Shown one piece after another: positions 7,188 to 16,322 of a stretch of DNA of 64,000 bases; the first letter of the stretch is position 1, and the number at the start of each line of letters is the position of its first letter. The translations under genes were made by a program, and so were the position numbers. Location of the stretch: the NCBI GenBank assembly GCA_003712125.1, contig RHLF01000002.1:806001-870000 (forward strand), read 5' to 3'. This DNA comes from Allomuricauda sp. (GTDB lineage Bacteria > Bacteroidota > Bacteroidia > Flavobacteriales > Flavobacteriaceae). The notes under the pieces were generated by a model, which did not search any database, had not been told where the DNA came from, and saw nothing but the letters and a program-made list of their open reading frames with translations.

Positions 7188-8701
7188 TCTTTATCTGTAT
7201 TTCGCTTTTTCTTGAAAAGCGAGGTAAATCTGTCAGCAATATTTCCAAAACTCATTAATCCCTTATCGGCAGTTGCCCGCTTCGTTAAATAGACACCCAG
7301 TGGCAACATAATTAGGGTAGAAAGCCAAGCTCCAAACATAGGATTGATGGCTCCCTTTTTTGCCGAATTGTCGGCAAATACTCCAATAAAATGATAGGTC
7401 AAAAATAAGACAATGGCAATAACCATTGGAAGTCCCAGGCCACCTTTTCTAATTATGGCACCTAATGGTGCACCTACAAAAAATAGAATAATACACGAAA
7501 AGGCAAAGGCAAACTTTTTATGCAATGACAGGATGTGACGGTTGTATACCTCATAGCGCTTGTTCATTTCCTTCTTTTTGGTGCGCACCGTGGTCAGCAA
7601 ACCACCAATAGAATTTTTGGCATTGCTTAATAATTGTAAACGCTGCCACTCAGGAAACACGGCCAACAAATCTTTGGCTGATGCAATGCTATCCTTCGTT
7701 TTTTCGACCTTTGGGGTAGTTAGGGTTTCTGTTTTTGGAATAACAATATTGTTGGCCGCAGCCACCGAATCGTCTATTACCAAAGGAAAAACACCCATTC
7801 GGGTAATGATATTCTTTGAAAAGGCCTTGACTAATTTTACGTTGTTGTCTTTCAATGAATCAATATCCTTATTGAGCCGAAAAATGTTCTTCATTTTATC
7901 GGTGGTGATATCTGTTTCTTGCTCGAAGTCTTGGTTATTCAGGGATGAGACATCAATATTCTTGATATAAGTGTCAAATTTGGCCCTTGTAAAAGGGTAT
8001 TTTTTCTTTTCCTTATTGGATTTTGGAACGCGTTCTTCGTAATAATTACCATCGTTAAGAACCAATTGTATGATATCCGATTCCTCATCACTTACCAATT
8101 CACCATCTTTGGCTTTGATGACCGTGGTATTGATATTGGACCTATTTTTTTGGTGAATGACCACTCCATCCAATAGGCGGTCTTTTTCCCCTGATTTTTT
8201 ATCCACCTTTATGTTCATGTCAGATCCTTCGATATCGCTAAATACCCCTTCCACAATAACAGCTGCTGGTTTGACCTTGGCTATATTACGGCGCATATTG
8301 AAAATTTTCTGCTCGGATGCTGGGATTACATTATTGGAAAGAAAAAAGGTTCCCACACCCAATAGGATAACGAATATTACAATACTGCGCATGGCCTTTT
8401 GAAGGGAAATTCCAGATGCCTTCATTGCTGCAAACTCATAATTTTCTGCAAATGTTCCGAAGGTGAGAATAGAGGACAGCAATACCGTTAAGGGCAACAC
8501 CTTATCAATTAAGGTGGGCATATAATAAAGCAAAAATTTACCGATGATCCAGATGTCAAGGTCTTTGCCTGCCAAATCATCAATAAACAACCATATCGTC
8601 TGAAATATGAAAATGAACATCAGTATCGCAAACGAACTAAAAAAGTTGAATAGGAAACGCGATAAGATGTATCGGTCTATTATTTGCAAGGCTAGTTTCA
8701 T
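7184..8701 (-). CDS. lptG: LptF/LptG-family permease (YjgP/YjgQ)
   Basis: 505 residues with the LptFG layout. Three N-terminal membrane helices cover about 10-120, with the early '[26 protein letters not shown]' and '[14 protein letters not shown]' (coupling region to LptB). A long periplasmic jellyroll domain follows (about 130-395), then three C-terminal helices from '[20 protein letters not shown]'. Such proteins are the membrane half of the lipopolysaccharide extractor LptBFG. In Bacteroidota it is hard to say whether a copy is LptF or LptG from sequence alone. The gene lies between lolA and ribBA and overlaps ribBA by 4 bp. The short, charged tail ([10 protein letters not shown]) is cytosolic. 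Confidence 0.88.
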   Translation of the reverse strand: MKLALQIIDRYILSRFLFNFFSSFAILMFIFIFQTIWLFIDDLAGKDLDIWIIGKFLLYYMPTLIDKVLPLTVLLSSILTFGTFAENYEFAAMKASGISLQKAMRSIVIFVILLGVGTFFLSNNVIPASEQKIFNMRRNIAKVKPAAVIVEGVFSDIEGSDMNIKVDKKSGEKDRLLDGVVIHQKNRSNINTTVIKAKDGELVSDEESDIIQLVLNDGNYYEERVPKSNKEKKKYPFTRAKFDTYIKNIDVSSLNNQDFEQETDITTDKMKNIFRLNKDIDSLKDNNVKLVKAFSKNIITRMGVFPLVIDDSVAAANNIVIPKTETLTTPKVEKTKDSIASAKDLLAVFPEWQRLQLLSNAKNSIGGLLTTVRTKKKEMNKRYEVYNRHILSLHKKFAFAFSCIILFFVGAPLGAIIRKGGLGLPMVIAIVLFLTYHFIGVFADNSAKKGAINPMFGAWLSTLIMLPLGVYLTKRATADKGLMSFGNIADRFTSLFKKKRNTDKE

Positions 8702-8780
8702 CTGTTGCTCAACATTTTTTCAAAGGTCAGATGTAATTCGCCCCGATGTCTAAACTAGTTTGTCGCACAAAATTCTAGGG

Positions 8781-9455
8781 CTAATTTCTTATGATGTAAT
8801 AGCCATCACTTTTGTATTTGGCCTCATCAAAAGTAAAGAAGCTTTTTGACAAGGGCTGATTCGTTTTGAAAGAATTAACTGTGATGGTGGTCTTTGTGCC
8901 ATTTTTCCCTGTTTCAATAAGCTTGTAAATATGTTTGGTTTGGGCATCAATACCGAGTAATATAGAATTTATCTCGGTGTTGGTATCAATGGGTACCAAT
9001 TTGACATACTGTACTTTTCTTCCCTGCACATTCTGAAGAATATCCCATGAATAGGTATGGCCCTTTCTATAAAATGTCAACATTTTTGAAGGGGTGACGG
9101 TATTGTCATCTTCAGATTTATCTTCGATGGTCACTTCTTCGTTGTCAGGAACAATAGTGTATACCTTGTTGCCATCATAAAGTTGCGTGGATCCAAATAC
9201 ATTGGCTTTGTATTTATCGCCTAATATGGTTACATCACCACGCGTCTCACTTTTGGTATTGGCATCTGTGTTTTCTAAGGTGTACTTAAAATCAACATAT
9301 ATATTGTCATAGGTGGTCACCTTCTCATAAACTTCATCAAGTAATGCCTTTGCTTTTTGTGCGTCTTGAGCATTGAGACCCATGCCTCCAATGCAGAGTA
9401 GGGTAAGGGCCACTATTTTCTTAATTCTATTCAACGGTCTGTGTTTTGTTTTCAT
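8781..9455 (-). CDS. lolA: LolA-like outer-membrane lipoprotein carrier
   Basis: 224 residues with a signal peptide (KKIVALTLLCIGGMGLNAQ). The mature protein has the LolA half-barrel pattern: 'AKALLDEVYEKVTTYDNIYVDFKYTLEN', 'RGDVTILGDKYKANVFGSTQLYDGNKVYTIVPDNEEVTI' and 'TPSKMLTFYRKGHTY'. LolA shuttles lipoproteins across the periplasm from LolCDE to the outer membrane. In Bacteroidota no LolB is usually found, so delivery may differ. The start ATG overlaps the ftsK stop by 4 bp, giving translational coupling; 79 bp separate it from lptG, so two envelope-transport genes are co-transcribed. Confidence 0.88.
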   Translation of the reverse strand: MKTKHRPLNRIKKIVALTLLCIGGMGLNAQDAQKAKALLDEVYEKVTTYDNIYVDFKYTLENTDANTKSETRGDVTILGDKYKANVFGSTQLYDGNKVYTIVPDNEEVTIEDKSEDDNTVTPSKMLTFYRKGHTYSWDILQNVQGRKVQYVKLVPIDTNTEINSILLGIDAQTKHIYKLIETGKNGTKTTITVNSFKTNQPLSKSFFTFDEAKYKSDGYYIIRN

Positions 9456-11800
9456 TTGTTCTCGTTTTGTAAAAGCGCATCTAGAGCGTGCATGTCCGGT
9501 ACCAATACCTGACGGGCTTTGCTTCCTTCAAAAGGACCCACAATGCCGGCGGCTTCAAGCTGATCGATAATTCTTCCTGCCCTGTTGTAGCCAAGTTTTA
9601 GTTTTCGTTGAATTAACGAGGCAGAACCTTGTTGGGCAATTACAATGACTTCAGCAGCGTCGCGAAACATCGCATCTCGGTCTGCAATATCATAAGCAAT
9701 ACCCGTGCCAGAATCTTCGCCTACATATTCCGGTAAATGATGCGCATCGGGATAGGCACGTTGGGAACCAATATATTCGGTAATCTTTGCCACCTCAGGG
9801 GTATCAACAAAAGCACATTGCAAACGCACTACATCATTCCCTTGGGTGAAAAGCATATCACCCCGTCCGATCAATTGATCAGCACCCTGGGTGTCTAGAA
9901 TGGTTCGCGAATCAATCTTCGAGGTAACCCTGAAGGCAATTCTTGCTGGGAAATTGGCTTTTATAATTCCGGTTATCACATTTACGGAAGGTCTTTGGGT
10001 GGCTATGATCAAATGAATGCCTGTGGCACGCGCCAATTGCGCCAATCGGGCGATAGGGGTCTCTACTTCCTTGCCTGCGGTCATGATCAAATCGGCAAAC
10101 TCATCAATAATCAATACAATGTAGGGCAAAAACTTATGCCCGTCATTGGGGTTCAATTTTCTTGCTTTGAACTTGGCATTGTATTCTTTTACATTTCGAA
10201 CCATGGCCTGTTTGAGCAGTTCGTAACGGTTATCCATTTCAATACAAAGTGAATTTAAAGTATGAATGACCTTTGTATTGTCTGTGATAATTGCCTCCTC
10301 AGAATCAGGTAGCTTGGCCAAGAAATGACGTTCTATTTTGTTGTATAAGGTCAGCTCCACTTTTTTGGGATCAACCAAAACAAACTTTACCTCGGCAGGA
10401 TGTTTTTTATAAAGCAATGAAGTGATGACCGCATTTAAACCTACCGATTTCCCTTGCCCCGTAGCACCCGCCATGAGTAAATGGGGCATTTTTACCAAAT
10501 CAACAACAAAGGTTTCATTGCTTATCGTTTTACCAAAAGCAATTGGTAATTGCATTTCTGCCTTTTGAAATTTGGTAGATGCGATAACCGATCGCATACT
10601 TACAATGGTAGCATTTTTATTGGGCACTTCAATTCCAATGGTACCTTTTCCGGGTATTGGGGCTATGATACGGATGCCCAGTGCGGCAAGCGATAAGGCG
10701 ATGTCATCCTCAAGGTTTTTGATCTTTGAAATTCGAATGCCCGCTTCAGGAACAATTTCATAGAGGGTCACGGTTGGACCTATGGTGGCTTTGATTTGCG
10801 CAATGCCAATTTTGTAATTTTTTAAGGTGCCAACAATTCGATTTTTATTTTCTTCGAGTTCCTCTTGGTTGATGGTGATACCACCTGAAACTCCATGGGG
10901 ATCGAGCAATTCTAAAGTCGGAAACTTATAGTTGCCCAATTCAAGTTTTGGATCAAATTCCCCAAATTCTTTAACCAGGTTTTCGGCTTTAACATCCTTT
11001 ACCTCTTTCTCCTCTGAAATTTTTGTAACCTCTAAATCGATTTTTTCTTCCTCCAAAGCTTCGGGAAGATTTACATCAAGACCTGCACCTTGGTCTAGTG
11101 GAGGAATATCTTTCTTGTGTGTATAGGTTTCGATTTTTTCCTCAGGTTCCTCCTCAACGTTTAATTCAATAGAACTTTCGAAAGCTGTGGTGGGAACTAT
11201 TTCGGGCTTTTGTTTTTGCTTTGAGCGGAGGTAGGCACCAATGGCCTCTGGTGAAAAATTAAACAAGCGCACGAGAATCACAATCAGCACAAAGGTCAGC
11301 ACAAGAAAAACACCAATTTTTCCAATATAATCTTGCAAAAAATCATTCATTTCGTAACCGACGAGCCCGCCCAATAAAGGTTGTTCATAGGCAAAAAAAC
11401 CAAGTGCAATTGAGGTCCAAATTACACCAACCAATCCCCATATCCATTTGTTGATCAAACCGCTTCCCTTGAGTCCTAGAAAAAGATAAAGCCCAGTAAT
11501 GGCCAATAGCAGGGGGAAAGCAAAAGAGGCCAGGCCAAACCCTTTGTACATGAAGTAATGGCTAACATTGGCGCCAAACTTTTTCAGGAGATTTTCTGCC
11601 TCAGCGTTGCGATCACTGAATAAGGGCAAGGTACTTTGATCGGCTTGCCAAGTGAAATAGTATGAAGTGAACGAGAAAAATAGGGCAATGGCGAGTACAA
11701 TCAAAAGACTGCCAAAAATGATTTTGTTTTGTTTTGAAAAAAAAGAAGACGCCTTTTTCTTTTGGGTCTTTGATTTGGAAGTTCTTCTTTTTTTGGCCAT
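9452..11800 (-). CDS. ftsK: FtsK/SpoIIIE DNA translocase
   Basis: 782 residues. A basic N-terminus (AKKRRTSKSKTQKKK) is followed by four membrane helices (about 27-185), then a linker of about 90 residues rich in Glu and Lys, much shorter than in E. coli. The motor domain has Walker A 'GATGQGKSVG', Walker B 'IVLIIDEFADLI' and 'RATGIHLIIATQRPSVNVITGIIKANFPARIAFRV'. The C-terminal gamma winged helix recognises KOPS-like DNA: 'SLIQRKLKLGYNRAGRIIDQLEAAGIVGP'. FtsK pumps chromosome ends at the septum and activates XerCD. A TAAATTTG element lies just upstream, and lolA overlaps its end by 4 bp. Confidence 0.95.
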   Translation of the reverse strand: MAKKRRTSKSKTQKKKASSFFSKQNKIIFGSLLIVLAIALFFSFTSYYFTWQADQSTLPLFSDRNAEAENLLKKFGANVSHYFMYKGFGLASFAFPLLLAITGLYLFLGLKGSGLINKWIWGLVGVIWTSIALGFFAYEQPLLGGLVGYEMNDFLQDYIGKIGVFLVLTFVLIVILVRLFNFSPEAIGAYLRSKQKQKPEIVPTTAFESSIELNVEEEPEEKIETYTHKKDIPPLDQGAGLDVNLPEALEEEKIDLEVTKISEEKEVKDVKAENLVKEFGEFDPKLELGNYKFPTLELLDPHGVSGGITINQEELEENKNRIVGTLKNYKIGIAQIKATIGPTVTLYEIVPEAGIRISKIKNLEDDIALSLAALGIRIIAPIPGKGTIGIEVPNKNATIVSMRSVIASTKFQKAEMQLPIAFGKTISNETFVVDLVKMPHLLMAGATGQGKSVGLNAVITSLLYKKHPAEVKFVLVDPKKVELTLYNKIERHFLAKLPDSEEAIITDNTKVIHTLNSLCIEMDNRYELLKQAMVRNVKEYNAKFKARKLNPNDGHKFLPYIVLIIDEFADLIMTAGKEVETPIARLAQLARATGIHLIIATQRPSVNVITGIIKANFPARIAFRVTSKIDSRTILDTQGADQLIGRGDMLFTQGNDVVRLQCAFVDTPEVAKITEYIGSQRAYPDAHHLPEYVGEDSGTGIAYDIADRDAMFRDAAEVIVIAQQGSASLIQRKLKLGYNRAGRIIDQLEAAGIVGPFEGSKARQVLVPDMHALDALLQNENK

Positions 11801-11827
11801 TTAAAAATTTTGTACAGGACTAATTTA

Positions 11828-11835
11828 CAAATTTA
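11828..11835 (-). promoter_or_regulatory. Candidate -7 promoter element for ftsK (TAAATTTG)
   Basis: On the minus strand TAAATTTG matches TAnnTTTG, 27 bp before the ftsK ATG in the 63-bp gap after dgkA. It may be an internal promoter for ftsK-lolA-lptG-ribBA. Confidence 0.4.
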
Positions 11836-11863
11836 CGTAGGTGCCCAATAGAATGGATGTCGA

Positions 11864-12229
11864 CTAAATTAATTTTGGCAGGTAAATCAACAGCCCAACG
11901 ATAAATGCCATCAAAGAAACAAACATGACAGCTCCAGCCGAAACATCCTTTATAAAGCCAATTTTGGCGTGATGATCTGGATGTACAAAATCGGCCAGTT
12001 TTTCTATGGCTGTATTGAGTCCTTCGATACCCAAAACCAGGCCAATGGCCAATAATTGCATCATCCATTCCGTCGCTGAAATTTCAAGATAAAAACCTGC
12101 TGCTGTGGCCAAAAGGGCAATGAAAAATTGAACTTTAATGCTTGCTTCGGTTCGCAGCAACAATAATAGGCCGCGCAAGGCATAGCCCACACTGCGCATT
12201 CTATTCTTAAAGAACGATTCTTTAGGCAT
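11864..12229 (-). CDS. dgkA: Diacylglycerol kinase / undecaprenol kinase family (DgkA)
   Basis: I use the ATG at 12229 (121 residues, MPKESFFKNR...) instead of the TTG at 12244; it overlaps the tpx stop by 8 bp. The family signature is clear: 'LLRTEASIKVQ', 'EWMMQLLAIGLVLGIEGLNTAIEKLADFV' with the E-x3-NTAIE-x3-D core, and 'AKIGFIKDVSAGAVMFVSLMAFIVG'. Three membrane helices and the family's usual length. It phosphorylates a membrane lipid alcohol; outside proteobacteria such proteins often act on undecaprenol, so the substrate is open. It lies between tpx and ftsK in a conserved-looking run of minus-strand genes. Confidence 0.9.
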   Translation of the reverse strand: MPKESFFKNRMRSVGYALRGLLLLLRTEASIKVQFFIALLATAAGFYLEISATEWMMQLLAIGLVLGIEGLNTAIEKLADFVHPDHHAKIGFIKDVSAGAVMFVSLMAFIVGLLIYLPKLI

Positions 12230-12728
12230 TCGCCAATGCTTCAAGTGCTGATTTGTAATTCGGTTCGTCTGCGATTTCCGATACCTGCTCTGTATGGATT
12301 ACTGTACCGGCTTCGTCCAACACAACAATACAGCGCGAAGAAAGCCCTTTAAACGCTCCATCTACAAACAAAAGGCCATAGTTTTCGCTGAACTTTCCAT
12401 CCCTGAAATCGGAAAGCATCTCAACATTTTCGATGCCTTCCGCACCACAAAAGCGTTGTTGTGCAAACGGAAGATCGCGCGAGATACAGAGTACTTTGGT
12501 ATTATCCAAGTTCGCTGCTTCCTGGTTAAACTGGCGCACAGACTGTGCACAGGTTCCGGTGTCGACACTTGGAAATATATTCATAACCACTTTTTGCCCT
12601 GCATAAGAGGCCAGACTTGCTTCGGAAAGGTCAACCTTGACCATTGTAAAGTCGGGTGCCTTGCTATTTTTTGAAGGAAGTTCACCATTGGTTTGAACAG
12701 GTGTTCCTCCGAGAGTAACTGCTGCCAT
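12222..12728 (-). CDS. tpx: Thiol peroxidase Tpx (atypical 2-Cys peroxiredoxin)
   Basis: 168 residues, the usual Tpx length. 'MAAVTLGGTPVQTNGELP' at the N-terminus and 'APDFTMVKVDLSEASLASYAGQKVVMNIFPSVDTGTCAQSVRQFN' contain the peroxidatic cysteine in the Tpx T-x2-C context. The resolving cysteine is in 'LPFAQQRFCGAEGIENV'. It reduces hydroperoxides using thioredoxin. It starts the tpx-dgkA-ftsK-lolA-lptG-ribBA run. No independent evidence of a redox operator, but a perfect 10-bp palindrome (TTTGGCCAAA, 12764-12773) lies upstream. Confidence 0.95.
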   Translation of the reverse strand: MAAVTLGGTPVQTNGELPSKNSKAPDFTMVKVDLSEASLASYAGQKVVMNIFPSVDTGTCAQSVRQFNQEAANLDNTKVLCISRDLPFAQQRFCGAEGIENVEMLSDFRDGKFSENYGLLFVDGAFKGLSSRCIVVLDEAGTVIHTEQVSEIADEPNYKSALEALANA

Positions 12729-12763
12729 AATAGAAATTTATGATACGCGAAGTTAGTAAAGCC

Positions 12764-12773
12764 TTTGGCCAAA
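12764..12773 (-). promoter_or_regulatory. Palindrome upstream of tpx (TTTGGCCAAA)
   Basis: A perfect 10-bp palindrome lies 36 bp before the tpx ATG, just upstream of TAACTTCG, a one-mismatch match to the -7 consensus. It could be an operator, but a short palindrome of this kind can arise by chance. Confidence 0.25.
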
Positions 12774-12787
12774 ACCAATAGAAAATA

Positions 12788-14278
12788 TCACCCCTTTTTA
12801 CGCGATGTCAATTGTTTGATTTTGATATTAAAGGCTGCGAAAAGCAAGGTCATAAACGGACTTAGCCAATTGAAAACCGCATAGAAAAAATAATCCCCAA
12901 CAGCAACACCCAGCACACCACTGTGATAGGCGCCACAGGTATTCCAGGGAACAAGAACAGAGGTCACCGTTCCTGAATCTTCGAGGGTACGGCTTAAATT
13001 TTCAGGTGCCAATCCGCGCTCTTCATAAGCCTTTGAGAACATTTTACCAGGAACGACCAAGGCCAAGTATTGATCCGAGGCAGTTACATTCAAGGCCAAA
13101 CAGCTTCCTACCGTACTAGCAAAAAGACCAAATGTGGTTTTTGCCAAATTCAACAATGATTTGGTTATGCGCTGCAATGCCCCTATGCCATCCATAATCC
13201 CACCAAAAACCATGGCACAGACAATCAACCAGATGGTTCCGAGCATACCACTCATTCCCTTTGCAGAAAAAAGATCAGTCAAACGGGCATTGTCGGTCGC
13301 AACAGAAGTTTTTACGGTTATTGCATTTAATATACCCTTGTAGCCCGTTTCAAAATTGAGTTGTTTGCCGCCACCAATATTTGCCACGATATCTGGTTGG
13401 AAAATCAGTGCGAATAATCCACCCAATAAGGTGCCAATAAGTAAAGCGGCCAGGGGCGGTGTTTTTTTGACAATGAGCACAATGACCACTACGGGTACTA
13501 TAAACAACAAACCGGTGATATTGAAGGTTGCGTCAATCGATGAAAGTATGGCATCGGTATCAGCCACTCCAGAGGTTTCTATGGTAAAACCAATAATAAC
13601 AAAGACCAGTAAGGCCACTGAGATCGTGGGAATTGTTGTTAAGGCCATGTATCTAATATGCGAAAACAATTCTCCTCCAGCCATAGCTGGGGCTAAATTG
13701 GTGGTATCACTTAAGGGTGACATTTTATCTCCAAAATATGCTCCAGAAAGTACAGCGCCAGCAGTCATGCCCAATGATATCCCTAAAGCTTCACCTATAC
13801 CGATCAATGCGATACCAACCGTTGCGGCAGTTGTCCAACTGCTGCCTGTTGCAATAGAAATGATTGCACAAATCACGACACAGGCTGCCAAAAAGATGGT
13901 GGGGTTCAATATCTGTAGCCCATAATAAATCATGGCCGGAATGATGCCGCTTACCATCCAAGTTCCGGCCAGGGCACCGACCATTAGGAGTATTAAAAGA
14001 GCCCCAGTTGTGGATCTGACATTTTCCGCTACTTCGGCCAACATCTGTTTGTAAGAGACTTTGTTGCGAAAACCTACAATTGCCGCCACTGCGGCACCCA
14101 TCAGTAGAATAAACTGATTTGAACCATCCAACGCACTGTCACCAAAAACATAAACGTTGTAGGCCAACATAGCCACCAAGGCGAAAACGGGAATGAGTGC
14201 TTCCCATATATTTAGCTCCCTATTCTCGATTATTCGTTCATCTTGACGGTACTTGGCTTTTTTTTCTGATTCGGCCAT
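12788..14278 (-). CDS. nhaC: NhaC-family Na+/H+ antiporter
   Basis: I use the ATG at 14278 (496 residues, MAESEKKAKYRQDERI) rather than the GTG at 14329. About 11-12 membrane helices. NhaC-type blocks include 'GALLILLMVGALAGTWMVSGIIPAMIYYGLQIL', 'SSWTTAATVGIALIGIGEALG', 'GAVLSGAYFGDKMSPLSDTTNLAPAMAG', 'NVTASDQYLALVVPGKMF' and 'LEDSGTVTSVLVPWNTCGAY'. It exchanges Na+ (or another cation or organic acid pair) for protons at the inner membrane, fitting a marine lifestyle. NhaC homologues also include malate/lactate antiporters, so the substrate is inferred. It is separated from tpx by 59 bp. Confidence 0.88.
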   Translation of the reverse strand: MAESEKKAKYRQDERIIENRELNIWEALIPVFALVAMLAYNVYVFGDSALDGSNQFILLMGAAVAAIVGFRNKVSYKQMLAEVAENVRSTTGALLILLMVGALAGTWMVSGIIPAMIYYGLQILNPTIFLAACVVICAIISIATGSSWTTAATVGIALIGIGEALGISLGMTAGAVLSGAYFGDKMSPLSDTTNLAPAMAGGELFSHIRYMALTTIPTISVALLVFVIIGFTIETSGVADTDAILSSIDATFNITGLLFIVPVVVIVLIVKKTPPLAALLIGTLLGGLFALIFQPDIVANIGGGKQLNFETGYKGILNAITVKTSVATDNARLTDLFSAKGMSGMLGTIWLIVCAMVFGGIMDGIGALQRITKSLLNLAKTTFGLFASTVGSCLALNVTASDQYLALVVPGKMFSKAYEERGLAPENLSRTLEDSGTVTSVLVPWNTCGAYHSGVLGVAVGDYFFYAVFNWLSPFMTLLFAAFNIKIKQLTSRKKG

Positions 14279-14395
14279 TGGTTTGGTTTTTTGAATTGCG
14301 GTAATATTACGATTTTGACCTTTGACCACAAAATGACCCCTTTACAAAACTTTAACCTAAAATGGCGTTAAAGTCAATTCCCAATACAATTAGGG

Positions 14396-14833
14396 ATGCT
14401 AATTTTCAGTTTATCAATCAAATCAATCAAAAAACAACCCACTTTGAAATCAAAACGCTATTTAGGACTTACGTTTTTCGGTACCATAGTTGGTGCCCTT
14501 TGTCTGATCCTTTTTACGACCTTGGTTGAGGACGTATTCTTCAAAGAAATTAATTACTGTACCTCAACCCCCAGTGAATTGACATTTAAAACACTTGCAT
14601 TATTGGGCGCTGGCAGTGTGGTGGGATTTAAATCTTCGTTATTGGTTATGCGTTCCAACTTTTGGCCACATATCGTGCTTAGTGCCGCCGTTTTTGTACA
14701 ACTTTTTATCGTCAAAGAATGTCCCTTAACAGCAGATCCCATTTGGTATGATGCGCTTCAATGTTCTTTTTTGACGGGTGGTTTATGGCTTGGCAATTAT
14801 AGTGCCCATAAATTTCCTTTGGCACCGGTTTAA
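14396..14833 (+). CDS. Hypothetical membrane protein
   Basis: 145 residues, family not recognised. After a basic N-terminus (SIKKQPTLKSKRYLG) it has three or four hydrophobic segments: 'LTFFGTIVGALCLILFTTLV', 'FKTLALLGAGSVVGFKSSLLV', 'HIVLSAAVFVQLFIV' and 'LTGGLWLGNYSAH'. Between them lies 'YCTSTPSELT' with a single Cys. It sits between the divergent nhaC and the lpd promoter. The reading frame looks real (no better overlapping frame; the opposite-strand ORF is short), but an exact start is uncertain. Confidence 0.6.
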   Translation: MLIFSLSIKSIKKQPTLKSKRYLGLTFFGTIVGALCLILFTTLVEDVFFKEINYCTSTPSELTFKTLALLGAGSVVGFKSSLLVMRSNFWPHIVLSAAVFVQLFIVKECPLTADPIWYDALQCSFLTGGLWLGNYSAHKFPLAPV

Positions 14834-14861
14834 GAACCCATAGATTTCCTTAAAACATTCG

Positions 14862-14869
14862 TATTTTTG
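14862..14869 (+). promoter_or_regulatory. Candidate -7 promoter element for lpd (TATTTTTG)
   Basis: TATTTTTGTGG fits the TAnnTTTG consensus, 46 bp before the lpd ATG. The same eleven bases occur before yifB (34170). No clear -33 TTG. Confidence 0.45.
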
Positions 14870-14915
14870 TGGTCACTTTAAGACAATTCGTTCTATAAAT
14901 CCTTGAAAAACTAGT

Positions 14916-16322
14916 ATGAATCAATATGATGTAGCCGTAATCGGCTCAGGACCTGGGGGCTATGTTGCCGCCATTCGATGTGCGCAATTGGGAATGAAAA
15001 CAGCAATCATAGAGAAATATGCAACCCTTGGTGGCACATGCCTAAATGTAGGTTGTATTCCTTCCAAAGCTTTATTGGATTCTTCGCACCATTATGAAGA
15101 GGCCATAAAACATTTTGCGGACCATGGTATTGATATTCCGGGTGACATCAAGGTGAATCTAAAACAAATGATCGCCCGAAAAGATGGTGTGGTGGATCAG
15201 ACCACTAAGGGAATCCAGTTTTTAATGGATAAGAACAAAATTGACGTCTACCATGGCCTAGGGAGTTTTAAGGACTCCACCCATATAGATATTGCCAATG
15301 CCGATGGAAAGGTAGCGACCATTGAGGCGAAACACACCATTATTGCAACCGGTTCAAAGCCTTCTTCGCTTCCTTTTATCGAAATAGACAAGGAGCGCAT
15401 TATTACTTCTACGGAAGCCTTAAAACTTTCCGAAATCCCAAAACATATGATTGTTATTGGTGGGGGTGTGATCGGATTGGAATTGGGTCAAGTTTACAAG
15501 CGGTTAGGTGCAGAAGTAACAGTTATTGAGTACATGGACCGTATCATTCCTGGCATGGACGGGGCGCTGTCAAAAGAGTTGATGAAAGTGCTGAAAAAGC
15601 AAAAGGTAAAATTCAATCTTTCACATAAGGTTAAATCCGTTGAGCGAAAAGGCAATGAGGTAATTGTCAAAGCAGATGACAAAAAAGGCCAAGAAGTGGA
15701 GTTCAAGGGTGATTACTGTTTGGTTTCCGTAGGCCGACGCCCTTATACTGATGGTTTGAATCTCGAAGCAGCTGGTGTTCAATCCGATGATCGAGGCCGC
15801 GTTGCGGTTAATGCTAATTTGCAGACCAATGTGGCCAATATTTATGCCATTGGAGATGTTGTTCGAGGCGCAATGCTTGCCCATAAGGCAGAAGAAGAGG
15901 GAACTATGGTTGCCGAAATTTTGGCGGGTCAAAAACCCCATATCAACTACAATTTAATTCCCGGGGTTGTTTATACATGGCCAGAAGTGGCTGCGGTGGG
16001 CAAAACGGAAGAAGAATTAAAAGAAGCTGGAATTGAATATAAATCCGGACAGTTTCCAATGAGAGCCTTAGGTCGTGCGAGGGCAAGTATGGATATCGAT
16101 GGTTTTGTCAAAATTTTGGCCGATGCCAAAACAGATGAAGTTTTGGGTGTGCATATGATCGGTGCGCGTTGTGCAGATTTGATTACCGAGGCGGTGACCG
16201 CAATGGAATTCAGGGCTTCTGCGGAGGATATCTCTCGGATGAGCCATGCGCATCCAACTTATGCCGAAGCGGTTAAAGAGGCCGCTCTAGCTGCGACGGA
16301 CAATAGACCCTTACATATTTAG
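14916..16322 (+). CDS. lpdA: Dihydrolipoyl dehydrogenase (E3)
   Basis: 468 residues. FAD-binding 'VIGSGPGGYVAAIRCAQLG', redox-active disulfide C42-LNVG-C47 in 'GGTCLNVGCIPSKALL', NAD-binding 'IGGGVIGLELGQVY', 'YAIGDVVRGAMLAHKAEEEG', and the C-terminal His-Glu pair in 'HAHPTYAEAVKEAA'. It reoxidises dihydrolipoamide in the pyruvate, 2-oxoglutarate and branched-chain 2-oxoacid dehydrogenase complexes or the glycine cleavage system. No E1 or E2 gene is in this window, so one E3 may serve several complexes. Its end overlaps the convergent membrane acyltransferase gene by 4 bp. Confidence 0.97.
   Translation: MNQYDVAVIGSGPGGYVAAIRCAQLGMKTAIIEKYATLGGTCLNVGCIPSKALLDSSHHYEEAIKHFADHGIDIPGDIKVNLKQMIARKDGVVDQTTKGIQFLMDKNKIDVYHGLGSFKDSTHIDIANADGKVATIEAKHTIIATGSKPSSLPFIEIDKERIITSTEALKLSEIPKHMIVIGGGVIGLELGQVYKRLGAEVTVIEYMDRIIPGMDGALSKELMKVLKKQKVKFNLSHKVKSVERKGNEVIVKADDKKGQEVEFKGDYCLVSVGRRPYTDGLNLEAAGVQSDDRGRVAVNANLQTNVANIYAIGDVVRGAMLAHKAEEEGTMVAEILAGQKPHINYNLIPGVVYTWPEVAAVGKTEEELKEAGIEYKSGQFPMRALGRARASMDIDGFVKILADAKTDEVLGVHMIGARCADLITEAVTAMEFRASAEDISRMSHAHPTYAEAVKEAALAATDNRPLHI

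Noticed and set aside
11820-12068. Minus-strand 82-aa ORF overlapping dgkA
   Set aside because: Different frame inside dgkA and its downstream gap; dgkA has clear family motifs, so this is a shadow.
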